Assembly: GCF_000518885.1 (NCBI RefSeq)
Contig: NZ_JAEL01000007.1
Span: 1 to 64,000, forward strand
DNA from: Bacillus sp. J33
Lineage (GTDB): Bacteria > Bacillota > Bacilli > Bacillales > Cytobacillaceae
Direction of reading: 5' to 3'
Length of the DNA stretch: 64,000 nucleotides
Positions 34,932-43,767 of the stretch are shown piece after piece. The number at the start of each line of letters is the position of its first letter. Position 1 is the first letter of the stretch. A program made the position numbers and the translations under genes. Under the pieces are notes generated by a model. The model searched no databases. It saw only the letters and a list, made by a program, of their open reading frames with translations, and was not told the origin of the DNA.

Positions 34932-34986
34932 GCTCTCTCTTGTGTGAGTCCTCCAGGCTATGCAAGAGGGAGCCCTTCCTTTTTGA
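34932..34986 (+). terminator. Terminator-like hairpin on the plus strand
   Basis: GCTCTCTCTTG (34932-34942), 20-nt loop, CAAGAGGGAGC (34963-34973) with one G-U, then CCTTCCTTTTT. A 61-codon frame from the ATG at 34908, behind an AAAGGAG, reads through it and into the MITE; it is not a convincing gene. No known + gene precedes the hairpin. Confidence 0.5.
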
Positions 34987-34990
34987 TAAT

Positions 34991-35069
34991 AGCTCTGTTA
35001 TATTTATCTGTTGATTTCCGTTCCAATGAACCGGGTAAAAAATTCAACAATGAGCTTTTACACAGCGCT
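34991..35069. repeat. Short MITE-like element (79 bp)
   Basis: The left end AGCTCTGTTATATTTATCTG and the minus-strand right end AGCGCTGTGTAAAAGCTCAT match the inverted ends of the copies at 43479 and 54727. The flanks TTGATAAT and (c)TTATAAT suggest an eroded target duplication. It follows the U-tract of a terminator-like hairpin. Confidence 0.65.
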
Positions 35070-35805
35070 TATAATAGAAGTTCACCTCCTTAAAGAAAGC
35101 GATTTAGTTTTTAAATTTGGAAATTCCATTTACTAATAAATATATTCAGGTATATTTTTATGGGGAAAAATATTCTATGATGCAGCAGCTGCGGGGAAAA
35201 ACATATTATTTTCATTTATCTTTCAGAATGACTAGCATAATTTACGGCAAATTTTAATCTTTTGGGACTATTATACCTATAATTTCTATTAAATGTAAAA
35301 ATATTTTTCTGAAATATTCTGTTATTTCGCAAGAGTAATAACCCGTCTCATTTTATATTGACATATATCATTGACCTGTTTACCAATATAAATATATAAT
35401 ATTAGGCTTTTTTGTAAATTACGATGAAATTTTATCGTTTTTCTAGCTAATTTCTTTTTATTCAGATTGCTTTTAGCTCTAAAAAAAGAGTTCATAAAAT
35501 ATTCACATTTTAAATTCTTTACTTATACTTAAGGCTTTAATGTGTAATCTGTACTAATCTATATTAACCAGCAGCTTCCCTGATTTCATTGATACTCCTC
35601 TATCAAGACAAAAAAGGCTGCTAATGAATCAGCAGCTGATTTCTTTTGTGCGATGATTATTCAAATAGGTTTATTTGATGTCTTGCTGAAGGAGCCTGTC
35701 AAAGGAATACCTATATTGTTCACGCAGCCGAGGAGAGTCGGACTGCCTGTGGGAGCTTGAGTGCCTGGAATGGAAAACAAAAAACAAATAATATACCAAA
35801 GCCTA
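35070..35805. other. Long intergenic stretch, repeat debris
   Basis: No gene recognised in over 700 bp of A/T-rich sequence. A minus-strand terminator (GCTGCT, loop, AGCAGC, CTTTTTT; 35610-35637) has no gene before it, and 35715-35775 read on the minus strand is a fragment of the MITE core (GGCACTCAAGCTCCCACAGG, CCGACTCTCCTCGG). This looks like the site of a deleted gene. Confidence 0.5.
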
Positions 35806-35839
35806 AAACAAAAACAGCCTCTTAAAAAGGGGCTGTTTT
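35806..35839 (-). terminator. Terminator of the GntR-ABC-sigma operon
   Basis: On the minus strand AAAACAGCC, loop, GGCTGTTTT and TG; the stem is 9 bp and lies 5 bp after the sigma factor stop. Confidence 0.8.
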
Positions 35840-35843
35840 TTGA

Positions 35844-36398
35844 TCAGGCTGAATATCGATCTCCAAGCAATTCTTTCAGCTGCTGTCTGACCCGGTACAA
35901 TTTTGTTTTGACTGTATTCGGGTTAAGCTGGAGGATGTCTGCAATCTCTCTTTCTTTTAATCCATGCTTTATTTTCAGCAGGAAAACCCTTTTCTGATCA
36001 GGGGATAGAGAATTAACATAACCATATATCTGTTCCTGCAGCAAGTTCATTTCTGCTTCTTTCCCGGCATCGATATTATTTCTTTCGGGACAGTTTTCAA
36101 AATCAAAAGAATCCTGTATTCTTTCCTTTGTCCTTCTCTCTTTTCTAACAAAATCAATGGCCGTTCTAGTCGCAATAGCTGAGAGCCATGCACCCAATTT
36201 TCCCTGATCCTCAAGGGTCTCCATTTTTTTTAATGCCTTGATTAGTGTTTCCTGGACTACATCCTGAGCAAGATAGTGATCACGGGTGATGCAATAGGCA
36301 ATCTGATAAAGGCGTTTATTGTAAAGATTGCAAATTTCTCTCATATCAATAGAACATTTACTCACTCTCATCCCCCCTCTCTTTAAGCTTTCCTTCAT
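35844..36398 (-). CDS. ECF-type RNA polymerase sigma factor
   Basis: 184 residues. Region 2: LYQIAYCITRDHYLAQDVVQ ETLIKALKKM and LGAWLSAIATRTAIDFVRKE; region 4: LSPDQKRVFLLKIKHGLKER and REIADILQLNPNTVKTKLYR VRQQL. No anti-sigma gene follows. The ATG at 36398 overlaps the permease stop (ATGA), which argues for coupled translation; a GTG at 36365 behind AGAGGGGGG is the alternative start. It is the last gene of an operon of a GntR regulator, an ABC ATPase and a large permease, an unusual place for a sigma factor, and may relay a signal detected by that transporter. Confidence 0.88.
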   Translation of the reverse strand: MKESLKRGGMRVSKCSIDMREICNLYNKRLYQIAYCITRDHYLAQDVVQETLIKALKKMETLEDQGKLGAWLSAIATRTAIDFVRKERRTKERIQDSFDFENCPERNNIDAGKEAEMNLLQEQIYGYVNSLSPDQKRVFLLKIKHGLKEREIADILQLNPNTVKTKLYRVRQQLKELLGDRYSA

Positions 36399-38353
36399 TC
36401 AAAATGATCCTTAATAAAGCTTGGGACATTCTCTTCCGTAAAGCTTTTAATATCAATAGCCCTTTGTTCATCAAAATAATAGGCGATTAGATAATCTCCA
36501 TTTAAAATACCTGTAGCGTTTTTTATGATGCTTTCAATTTGTTTCTTGTCGGCTATTTTCACAGTTGAGCTGTTTTCGCTCATCTTAGTGAAAATCTCAT
36601 CATAGGAATAACCTCCTGCATAATTGATATCAATATCCTCTGCCTTAATTGCCAATGCGTATGAAATGTCATCGCCTGTAATTCTTGCCGCATTAAGCAG
36701 TGATTTTTCCTGGAGCCATTTTTCAAATTTTGTATAGGAAGGATCCCAATGCATGTATGCTTTTTTGCTGTCACTATAAAAAATTTCAATATAAGCATAA
36801 GGTTCTGTGTGAACTCTGCTATTTTCAAAAGAAGCTGAATCCACTTCTTCTGTCAAAATCTCAATTGCCTCTTGCAGGTCAATAGGATCTGTAATGGTAG
36901 CCCGCTTATTAACAGGACCAGAAGGTGTAATCGTAATTTTAGTTGTCTCCTCCGCTATAACTTGGTAAATTTCATTTGTTGCCTTTTTATATTCATCAGA
37001 TTCATAGATAAATTTATAAAATGGACTATATTTTGTTATATCAATTTTGTAATTTCGAACTAGTTTTTCGCCATTTTTTAGCTCATACACGATAAAAGCA
37101 ACGTCCTTTTCATTGGGCTGGCTATGATCATCATTTTTATTTTCAACAATTTCTTTGTGCAGCCTTCTGACCAAATCAATATTTTCGTATTCATACAAAA
37201 ATAGAGGCTCATCATTGTCAACGTCACTATAAAGATAATAACTCTCACTGATATGAACGCGATCAATTTCATGTGCAGCGGGTATGTTTTTTTCGTAACG
37301 GGTAAAGTCAAATTGGAAAAGAATAAACAATAATCCAATAGCAGCTGCATATCTTATTAATCCCTTAACATATAAGGTCACGCGCCATGATTTCTGCAAA
37401 ACCATTTCAGCAATCACCAAGCCAAGCATAGCTCCAAACGCATATCCGGCAATAAGCCACCCCGTCCCGTTTCCCATCTCTCCAAAATACGTTCCCCCAA
37501 GAAGCATGGTGCAAAAAGTCGCTCCGTATTTAAAAATAGGCTTTGTAATCGGAAAAACGAGGGCCTGTGAAACAGCCTCCATCCTTCTCTTTTTATAAAC
37601 CCGCAGGCTAAGCCAATAAAGAGAAACGATTAAGATAAGATAAATCATGATTTCGTACGCAAAAGGGATACGGACATTCATTTGCGTTATGGAAATTAAC
37701 GGAGAAAACTTTTCAAACTTGCTCGCAAGATAATATTGATTAGGATAACCATATAAATAGAAAGGCAAATTAAAAGCCAGCAGATTGATAAGGCCGACTG
37801 GAAGCAAAAGGAAAATATATGTTAAGGCACCCTGGGCAGCAGATAAACCTGTAACCATCCCTACAAATACTCCGGCCATATAAATTAATGTGTTATACAT
37901 TATGGTAATTCCCAGCCATTTAAATATTTCGCCAATCGCATAAAACTCGTTCAAGTAGAATGGCTGATATAGAATCAGTACAAAAATGGCAATCAAGAGA
38001 ACAGGGCAAGCCAAAAGTATAAGTCCTGCAGTTGCATATTGATGAAAAATTATTTCCCTTTTCACCGGCAATGAATGGATTAAATCGCTATATTGCTTGA
38101 CTTGCAGGAAGCGGAATAGGAACACGGACATGATGACCGGAATGGCAATGATTAATATAATCTGAAGCTCAAAATGATACTGAAACAAGTTATCAATATC
38201 GATAAATTTACGCTGTTCTTCTGAGGATGTCATTAAAATCTCAAGTGGAATCGCAAAAAAAAGGACAAGAAAATATACAATGGAAACCCAGCCCACGCTC
38301 CTGGTGATTGTCTTCCATATTTCCCTATTAACCAAGGATATTTTGGACTGCAT
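36395..38353 (-). CDS. Large ABC permease with extracellular C-terminal region (YtrC/DUF6449-like)
   Basis: About 652 residues. The first half has about eight to ten membrane helices (for example LQIILIIAIPVIMSVFLFRF and LTYIFLLLPVGLINLLAFNL); after the last helix, near residue 345, a 300-residue soluble segment begins FDFTRYEKNIPAAHEIDRVH and holds several beta-rich stretches such as ETTKITITPSGPVNKRATI. It partners the ABC ATPase encoded upstream, as in YtrBC-type transporters linked to the cell envelope. The ATG at 38353 with GGGGG upstream is preferred; the ATPase gene overlaps by 26 bp. Substrate unknown. Confidence 0.75.
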   Translation of the reverse strand: MQSKISLVNREIWKTITRSVGWVSIVYFLVLFFAIPLEILMTSSEEQRKFIDIDNLFQYHFELQIILIIAIPVIMSVFLFRFLQVKQYSDLIHSLPVKREIIFHQYATAGLILLACPVLLIAIFVLILYQPFYLNEFYAIGEIFKWLGITIMYNTLIYMAGVFVGMVTGLSAAQGALTYIFLLLPVGLINLLAFNLPFYLYGYPNQYYLASKFEKFSPLISITQMNVRIPFAYEIMIYLILIVSLYWLSLRVYKKRRMEAVSQALVFPITKPIFKYGATFCTMLLGGTYFGEMGNGTGWLIAGYAFGAMLGLVIAEMVLQKSWRVTLYVKGLIRYAAAIGLLFILFQFDFTRYEKNIPAAHEIDRVHISESYYLYSDVDNDEPLFLYEYENIDLVRRLHKEIVENKNDDHSQPNEKDVAFIVYELKNGEKLVRNYKIDITKYSPFYKFIYESDEYKKATNEIYQVIAEETTKITITPSGPVNKRATITDPIDLQEAIEILTEEVDSASFENSRVHTEPYAYIEIFYSDSKKAYMHWDPSYTKFEKWLQEKSLLNAARITGDDISYALAIKAEDIDINYAGGYSYDEIFTKMSENSSTVKIADKKQIESIIKNATGILNGDYLIAYYFDEQRAIDIKSFTEENVPSFIKDHFE

Positions 38354-39224
38354 ATCCAGCATCCCCCATTTCATAAATAAAAATCTCTTCCAAAGTCAGG
38401 GGAAGCAAATCGAAAATGACTGGCTTAAATTGTTCTGCATATGCTGAAATTTCTTCAGCATTTCCCTTGACTATACAAATTATGATGCTGCCCCTTTTTT
38501 CTTTATGAAGTATTTTCATAGAATCAAAAATGGCAGGTATAGGGCCTTTAAAGGCAACCTGAATTTTATGAGTATCCGTCTTGAGATCATCCAGATCTTT
38601 TTCCAGAATCACTCGTCCTTTATGCATAATGCCTATATAATCACATAAATCTTCGACTTCGCGTAAATTATGGGATGAAATTAAAATAGTCATTTCTCTA
38701 TCAGCAACCTCACCGACAAGAAGGCTTTTGACTTTTTTCCTCATTACGGGATCAAGGCCATCCATTGGCTCATCCAGGATTAAAACTTCTGGCTTTGATG
38801 ACAGTGCAAGAATAAAAGCTGCTTGCCTCTGAATCCCTTTTGAGAATCTATGAATCTTTTTATGTATATCTATTTCAAAAATAGCAGCAAGCTCTTCAAA
38901 CCGGCCTTCATCCCATCTGCTGTAAATACTCTTATAAAATTGTGCCATTTGCTTAACCGTATACTGCGGAAAAAAATAGGGATGATCCTGGATAAAAAAG
39001 ATTTTATCCTTAATAGATGGGTTTTCAAAAACTGGCTGGCCATCAATCGTTACTTCCCCTTCATCATAGGCGTAAATGCCTGCCAATATCTTCAAAAGTG
39101 TTGTTTTTCCGGCTCCATTTGATCCAAGCAGTCCATAAATGGACCCCCTGTTCACATGAATACTAACCTTTTCGACGGCTTCGAGCCCCTCAAAAGTTTT
39201 CCGAACATGACTAATATTAATCAT
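38328..39224 (-). CDS. ABC transporter ATPase (YtrB-like)
   Basis: 298 residues. Walker A LLGSNGAGKTTLLKILAGIY, signature region FSKGIQRQAAFILALSSKPE and Walker B VLILDEPMDGLDPVMRKKVK; the H-loop is ISSHNLREVEDLC. The relaxed signature SKGIQRQ instead of SGGQ is common in YtrB/EcsA-like ATPases. Its ATG overlaps the end of the GntR gene by 8 bp. It drives the permease encoded next. Confidence 0.92.
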   Translation of the reverse strand: MINISHVRKTFEGLEAVEKVSIHVNRGSIYGLLGSNGAGKTTLLKILAGIYAYDEGEVTIDGQPVFENPSIKDKIFFIQDHPYFFPQYTVKQMAQFYKSIYSRWDEGRFEELAAIFEIDIHKKIHRFSKGIQRQAAFILALSSKPEVLILDEPMDGLDPVMRKKVKSLLVGEVADREMTILISSHNLREVEDLCDYIGIMHKGRVILEKDLDDLKTDTHKIQVAFKGPIPAIFDSMKILHKEKRGSIIICIVKGNAEEISAYAEQFKPVIFDLLPLTLEEIFIYEMGDAGYAVQNILG

Positions 39225-39606
39225 TTTCTATCCCTCCCCCTATGCTTGCTTCTATCTCTTTAATCATCTGATATAATTCCTCTTTTGTGATACCAAGATA
39301 TAGCGCCTCAGACAGGAGCTTGGATAGCTCGCTTTTCACCTTTATCATTTTTTCGCTATTTTGCCTGGGTGTTGCAGCGCTGACAAAGCTTCCTTTTCCC
39401 TTAATAGAATATATATAGCCTTGGGCCTCCAGCTCCCTGTAAGCCTTTTGTATCGTATTAGGGTTAATTGTCAGCTGCTGGGCCAGCATTCTTACGGAAG
39501 GCAGCTGTTCATCAGACTTAATAATTTCTGTAATGATCAGCTCTTTTAGCCGTTCCACCAGTTGTTCGTATATAGGCTTACGGCTCCTTACGTCCAATTC
39601 AAACAT
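39217..39606 (-). CDS. GntR-family regulator, YtrA subfamily
   Basis: 129 residues, a GntR winged helix (FELDVRSRKPIYEQLVERLK, ELIITEIIKSDEQLPSVRML, INPNTIQKAYRELEAQGYIY, GKGSFV) followed only by a short dimerisation tail of about 50 residues, which defines the YtrA subfamily. Start at the ATG at 39606 with GGGAGGG upstream. YtrA-type repressors control the ABC operon they head; the 41-bp palindrome beginning 15 bp upstream of this start is the obvious operator. Confidence 0.92.
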   Translation of the reverse strand: MFELDVRSRKPIYEQLVERLKELIITEIIKSDEQLPSVRMLAQQLTINPNTIQKAYRELEAQGYIYSIKGKGSFVSAATPRQNSEKMIKVKSELSKLLSEALYLGITKEELYQMIKEIEASIGGGIEND

Positions 39607-39620
39607 GCTAACCCTCCCAT

Positions 39621-39661
39621 CTGTATGAACTGTACTATGGATAATAGTACAGTTCATACAG
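39621..39661. promoter_or_regulatory. 41-bp perfect palindrome, YtrA-type operator
   Basis: Two 18-bp arms (left arm CTGTATGAACTGTACTAT) flank GGATA. A TATAAT on the minus strand at 39671-39666 lies just upstream, so the palindrome would occupy the start of the transcript and block the promoter when bound. Confidence 0.8.
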
Positions 39662-39735
39662 TTAGATTATATTACAATAAATTGGAAAAGAGAATAGGAT
39701 TTGTGGAATTTTTTAGAATAAATTTTAGGCTCATG

Positions 39736-39768
39736 AAAAAACTGGCTCAGCCAGGGGCTGAGCCAGTT
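39736..39768 (-). terminator. Terminator of the lactate/glycolate permease gene
   Basis: On the minus strand AACTGGCTCAGCC, CCT, GGCTGAGCCAGTT, then TTTTC; a perfect 13-bp stem. Confidence 0.9.
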
Positions 39769-39779
39769 AGACATAAACC

Positions 39780-41570
39780 TTATTTAGCAGACTTCGCATT
39801 GACTGAAGGAGGAGGCAAAATCATGTTGGAGCGTCTGTTGTTTGTTGCAATAATATATACAGCAGCAACAGCAATGCCAACAGCAATAAATGAGCCTAGG
39901 TTGAAAATGCCTTTTTGAGAGTACCAAACAATTGAGTACCCTACAGAACCTGTTAATAAAGCGTAATAGAAAAACGGGAACAGCGTTTTCCGGATTACAG
40001 CCCCCTCTTTGCCAACAAGACCAACAACTGCAGATGCTGCGACAACATTGTGGACGCAAATCATGTTCCCTGCTGCCCCGCCAACTGCCTGAAGTGCAAC
40101 GATCCAAGTCGCATCAACGCCAATTTGGGATCCCACATCATGCTGGAATAAGGCAAACATCATATTACTCACAGTATTGCTTCCTGCAATAAAGGCGCCG
40201 ATTCCGCCTATGAAGGTGGAGAAGAATGGCCAGTATTCTCCTGCTAGTGCAGCTACACCATTTGCCAATTCTATGGGCATTTTATCGTATCCGGCAGCAC
40301 CGCCGCCTGAATTCAGGAAAACTTGAACCATAGGAACCGTAAAAACCAGTGCTGTTGATGCCGCGATCATTGTTTTTGCTGATTGTGACCAGGCGCGTTT
40401 GTATCCGCTTGCATTCATGCCATGAATAAAATAAGTAATAAGTGAAACTGCAATGAAGATTGTACCAGGTAAATAAAGGGGCTGGAAACTTGCCGTTATG
40501 CCGGATTCAAAAATGTTTTCAAACTTTACATTCCAGGCTTGAAGCCACTCCATGAGAGGAAGCGTTTTCAATCGGGTCAATACTAAAAATAAACCAACTA
40601 AAATATACGGTGCCCACGCACGAACCATGCTCATGCTGCCGCTTTTATGAGCAATATCTTTAATTTCAAGCGACCCAATCCATTCAGGATCCCATTTGGA
40701 TTTTTCTTCAAAGTCCCACTCTTGGTCTTTTGGGGGCATTAAGAAGCCTTTCTTTGCTGCAAAGACAACAATAGCCAGGCCGACAAGACCGCCTATCATG
40801 GATGGGAATTCAGGACCTAACACATTTGCAACAATTACGTATGGAATAGTCATGGAGAAGGATGCAAACAAGGCGAATTTCCAGACTTTAATGCCTTCGG
40901 AGAATGACTTGTTCCTTCCAAAAAATCTTGTCATTAGTGCTACAACAAATAATGGAACAAGTGTACCTGCAAGCATATGGAGAATTGCCACCTTACCTGC
41001 AATTAATGTAGTTAGAGCAAGGAAGTCATTTGTAATGGACGGATCGGCAGATAAACCCGTTTGAACACCAACAAGCATTGGAGTGCCAACTGCGCCAAAG
41101 GAAACTGGTGTACTTTGAATAACCATTCCTGCCACAACAGCTGCCATCGCAGGGAACCCCAGCCCAACAAGCAATGGAACAGCGACAGCTGCAGGCGTAC
41201 CAAAACCAGCTGATCCCTCAATAAAGGAACCGAATAGCCAGGCTATAATGATAACCTGTATACGGCGGTCTCCGGATATATCCGTAAACCCTTGACGGAT
41301 TGTTTTTATGCCGCCGCTTTCTTGAAGTGTATTCAGAAGCAGGATGGCACCAAAAATAATGTAAAGAAGAGTTCCTGCAACAACCAGACCATTTATTGAA
41401 GCGGCAGCAACATTTGCGCCTGGAACTTTCCAGACAAATAGTGCCAAGGCAATAGCAACAAGGTATGAAATAGGCATTGCTTTGCTGGCAGGCCATCTCA
41501 ATACCACGAGGAACACTGCTACTGCAATAATTGGCAAAAGAGATAAAAAAGACAACATTCCTGTACTCAT
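39780..41570 (-). CDS. lctP: L-lactate/glycolate permease (LctP family)
   Basis: About 596 residues with twelve or more hydrophobic helices. Family marks are [47 protein letters not shown], and [20 protein letters not shown] with [18 protein letters not shown]. It imports 2-hydroxy acids with protons. The same family includes E. coli GlcA, and the location beside malate synthase G and glycolate oxidase genes suggests that glycolate is the natural substrate. Start ATG at 41570 ([12 protein letters not shown]) behind AAAGGAGG with a rather long 11-nt spacing. Two 19-bp palindromes lie just upstream, shared with the other glycolate genes. Confidence 0.92.
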   Translation of the reverse strand: MSTGMLSFLSLLPIIAVAVFLVVLRWPASKAMPISYLVAIALALFVWKVPGANVAAASINGLVVAGTLLYIIFGAILLLNTLQESGGIKTIRQGFTDISGDRRIQVIIIAWLFGSFIEGSAGFGTPAAVAVPLLVGLGFPAMAAVVAGMVIQSTPVSFGAVGTPMLVGVQTGLSADPSITNDFLALTTLIAGKVAILHMLAGTLVPLFVVALMTRFFGRNKSFSEGIKVWKFALFASFSMTIPYVIVANVLGPEFPSMIGGLVGLAIVVFAAKKGFLMPPKDQEWDFEEKSKWDPEWIGSLEIKDIAHKSGSMSMVRAWAPYILVGLFLVLTRLKTLPLMEWLQAWNVKFENIFESGITASFQPLYLPGTIFIAVSLITYFIHGMNASGYKRAWSQSAKTMIAASTALVFTVPMVQVFLNSGGGAAGYDKMPIELANGVAALAGEYWPFFSTFIGGIGAFIAGSNTVSNMMFALFQHDVGSQIGVDATWIVALQAVGGAAGNMICVHNVVAASAVVGLVGKEGAVIRKTLFPFFYYALLTGSVGYSIVWYSQKGIFNLGSFIAVGIAVAAVYIIATNNRRSNMILPPPSVNAKSAK

Positions 41571-41589
41571 AAAACCCTTTTCCTCCTTT

Positions 41590-41608
41590 TGTTTTGTAAT
41601 GGCGAACA
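41590..41608. promoter_or_regulatory. Glycolate-regulon palindrome 1 at lctP
   Basis: TGTTTTGTAATGGCGAACA, 20 bp before the start codon and partly over the ribosome binding site. Its ends TGTT/AACA and length match the sites at 41621, 45986 and 50593. Confidence 0.5.
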
Positions 41609-41620
41609 ATATTTTCATTT

Positions 41621-41639
41621 TGTTGCGGAATACGAAACA
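41621..41639. promoter_or_regulatory. Glycolate-regulon palindrome 2 at lctP
   Basis: TGTTGCGGAATACGAAACA, centred 31 bp upstream of site 1, three helical turns. Probable operator for the IclR protein encoded next door. Confidence 0.55.
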
Positions 41640-41774
41640 TTGTTATAGAACGATAATTATTTTGTTATACAACAACTACTCGTACTATCATTTATTATAC
41701 AGACCTTTTTTGTAATTTCAATAATATTTAGAAAATTTGATTTATATATTTATACGAAAAAATTTGTATCTTCA

Positions 41775-41824
41775 TACAAAAAAATTTGCCCGATATATCT
41801 TTAATACAAGATATATCGGGCAAA
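41775..41824 (-). terminator. Terminator of the IclR gene
   Basis: On the minus strand TTTGCCCGATATATCTT, GTATTA, AAGATATATCGGGCAAA, then TTTTTTTG; a perfect 17-bp stem. Confidence 0.9.
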
Positions 41825-41829
41825 TACAT

Positions 41830-42606
41830 TTAACTTATTCGGGAGACATGCCCCAAACGGGCTGAGATTTCTTTCCCTGTCCTGATCATAATCGTTTTTA
41901 GTGTTTTAAGCCTGTCTTCTGTCATTCTCATGGTAGGTCCTGAAATGCTGACAGCAGCAATAACCTTGCCTAAATGGTCAAAAATGGGAGCAGCCACACA
42001 AGTTATACCATATTCATTTTCCTCCAGATCAAGGGCGTACCCATTTTGCCTGACCTGGCTAAGTTCTTTAAGGAATTCATCTTTGTCAGTTATCGTTTTA
42101 TCAGTGTGAACCGGCATACCCTTCCTATCTAAAATTTCCATTACAACATTTAACGGAAGGTGTGCAAGGATTGCTTTGCCTACAGACGTGCAATGCATCG
42201 GAGCCCTTTTCCCTACTTTAGAGTGCATTCTTAAGGTTTCATTTCCCTCGAGTTTTTCGATATATACAACCTCACCCTGGTCATAGACAACTAAATGAAT
42301 GACCTCGTTTGTCTCATTTTCAAGCTCTTGCAGAAAAGGTCTTGCCTCTGCCCTTAAATCAATTGATTCCAGAAGCTTTGAGCTGATCTCAAGAAACTTG
42401 TAGCCAAGCTTATATTTGCCTGTATCGCCATCTTGTTCAATGTACCCATATTGCACTAGGGTAGAAAGGATTCTGTATACAGAACTTTTATTTATGTCTA
42501 TTTGTTTGGCTATCTCTGTAACGCCAAGGCCGCCTTTTTTCAAACTCACCAGTGTAATGATATCAAGTGCCCTGCTAACAGATTTAACCATATTTTCTCT
42601 TTCCAA
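41830..42606 (-). CDS. IclR-family transcriptional regulator
   Basis: About 259 residues. N-terminal winged helix VKSVSRALDIITLVSLKKGG with INKSSVYRILSTLVQYGYIE, then the effector domain: PFLQELENETNEVIHLVVYD, HCTSVGKAILAHLP and VAAPIFDHLGKVIAAVSISG. The start is probably TTG at 42606, 6 nt after GAGGTG; a GTG at 42615 is inside that site. It lies between the FAH-family gene and the permease gene, and is the best candidate for the protein that binds the shared 19-bp palindromes; glyoxylate- and glycolate-type ligands are known for IclR proteins. Confidence 0.92.
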   Translation of the reverse strand: MERENMVKSVSRALDIITLVSLKKGGLGVTEIAKQIDINKSSVYRILSTLVQYGYIEQDGDTGKYKLGYKFLEISSKLLESIDLRAEARPFLQELENETNEVIHLVVYDQGEVVYIEKLEGNETLRMHSKVGKRAPMHCTSVGKAILAHLPLNVVMEILDRKGMPVHTDKTITDKDEFLKELSQVRQNGYALDLEENEYGITCVAAPIFDHLGKVIAAVSISGPTMRMTEDRLKTLKTIMIRTGKEISARLGHVSRIS

Positions 42607-42668
42607 ATCGTTCACCTCTGGTGCAAAACCTTTGTCTGTAAAACATTATAGCATATAAGTTAATGTGA

Positions 42669-43448
42669 TCAGACGGTTTTGACGCTTTCAAGGGCACCTG
42701 CAAATGTATTGCGCAGGGTTCCAACCTCTTTTATTTCACATTCAATCACATCACCGGAACTGACCATTTCCGCTCCGACAGGGCTGCCTGTAAGAATTAC
42801 ATCCCCCGGTTTGAGCGTCATCACATTACTCAAGTAGGAAATCATTTTACGGATCGGTATAATCATTAATTCTGTGCTGCTGTTCTGCTTTTCTTCTCCG
42901 TTTAATTTCGCCTCCACTTTAACATTAAAAGGGTCAAGGTCCGTTTCAATGACAGGGCCGATCGGAGTAAATGTATCAAATGATTTTCCAATCGTCCAAT
43001 GCCCGTCACTATGGAAAAACTGTGGTGCAGTCACATCATTCCCTACTGTATAGCCGAAGACATAGTCAAGAATATCCTCTTCCGATACATTCTTTGCTTC
43101 TTTTCCTATAACAATAGCTAATTCTGATTCAAATTTAACCTGCTCAATGCCTTCTGGAATAATAATGTTCTCGTCTGGCCCAATAACTGAAGAAACCGGC
43201 TTAAAAAAGAACACAGGAATTTCAGGAAGCGTTTCCGGCAGATCCTCTTTTGCTGAAACATAGTTTGCTCCAATGCCAATAATCTGGTTCGGAACAATGG
43301 GAGCAAGCAGCTTTACTTCACTTCTGGAGAATAAGTTTCCAGTAAACTCCCATTCTGAAAATATGTCACCCTTTATCTCTTTAACTATTTCATTTTCAAT
43401 TACACCTGTATGTACTGCAGAGTTAACTTCAAATCGTGTAAATTTCAT
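42669..43448 (-). CDS. Fumarylacetoacetate hydrolase-family protein
   Basis: 259 residues of the FAH superfamily: the metal site E-x-E and D appear in VKFESELAIVIGKEAKNVSE and FGYTVGNDVTAPQFFHSDGH, with FDTFTPIGPVIETDLDPFNV and GDVILTGSPVGAEMVSSGDV near the end. Members hydrolyse, decarboxylate or tautomerise oxo-acids; the substrate here is unknown. Upstream lies a MITE 30 bp before the start codon, so the original promoter or the readthrough from malate synthase has been altered. It precedes the IclR gene on the same strand. Confidence 0.9.
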   Translation of the reverse strand: MKFTRFEVNSAVHTGVIENEIVKEIKGDIFSEWEFTGNLFSRSEVKLLAPIVPNQIIGIGANYVSAKEDLPETLPEIPVFFFKPVSSVIGPDENIIIPEGIEQVKFESELAIVIGKEAKNVSEEDILDYVFGYTVGNDVTAPQFFHSDGHWTIGKSFDTFTPIGPVIETDLDPFNVKVEAKLNGEEKQNSSTELMIIPIRKMISYLSNVMTLKPGDVILTGSPVGAEMVSSGDVIECEIKEVGTLRNTFAGALESVKTV

Positions 43449-43478
43449 AGATACGATCTCCCTTCATCTTTTCTTTTA

Positions 43479-43722
43479 GGCTCTGTTAAATTTGCCTGTT
43501 GATTTCAGCACGAGGCACTCAAGCTTTCAGCGGGCGGTCCGACTCTCCTCGGTGGTTCGCACCTGCGGGGTCTTTCGATGACACGCTTTTCCCGCAGGAC
43601 ATTGAATAAATTTTCTCGAATGAATACCTCATCACAAGAAAATTCAGCAGCATTTTCGCGGGATCAGCACCTGCCGCCCACAACAGGGTGCTAAAATCAA
43701 CAATAATCTTTAACACAGCCTT
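43479..43722. repeat. MITE-like element, 244 bp, exact 8-bp target duplication
   Basis: Ends GGCTCTGTTAAATTTGCCTG and, on the minus strand, GGCTGTGTTAAAGATTATTG are inverted repeats. TTCTTTTA flanks both sides (43471-43478 and 43723-43730). The core has GC-rich complementary words (CCGACTCTCCTCGG, CCTGCGGGGTC, CCCGCAGGACATTGAATAA). The 65-codon frame inside it is not a gene. It sits at the tail of the malate synthase terminator. Confidence 0.85.
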
Positions 43723-43728
43723 CTTTTA

Positions 43729-43756
43729 AAAACAGGGCATAACAATGCCCTGTTCT
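43729..43756 (-). terminator. Terminator of malate synthase gene
   Basis: On the minus strand AACAGGGCAT, TGTT, ATGCCCTGTT, TTT. The MITE target duplication abuts the U-tract. Confidence 0.85.
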
Positions 43757-43767
43757 TCCTGAGTGTA

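Noticed and set aside
43519-43716. 65-codon frame as a small gene
   Set aside because: It lies wholly within a MITE with exact target duplications and has no start signals.
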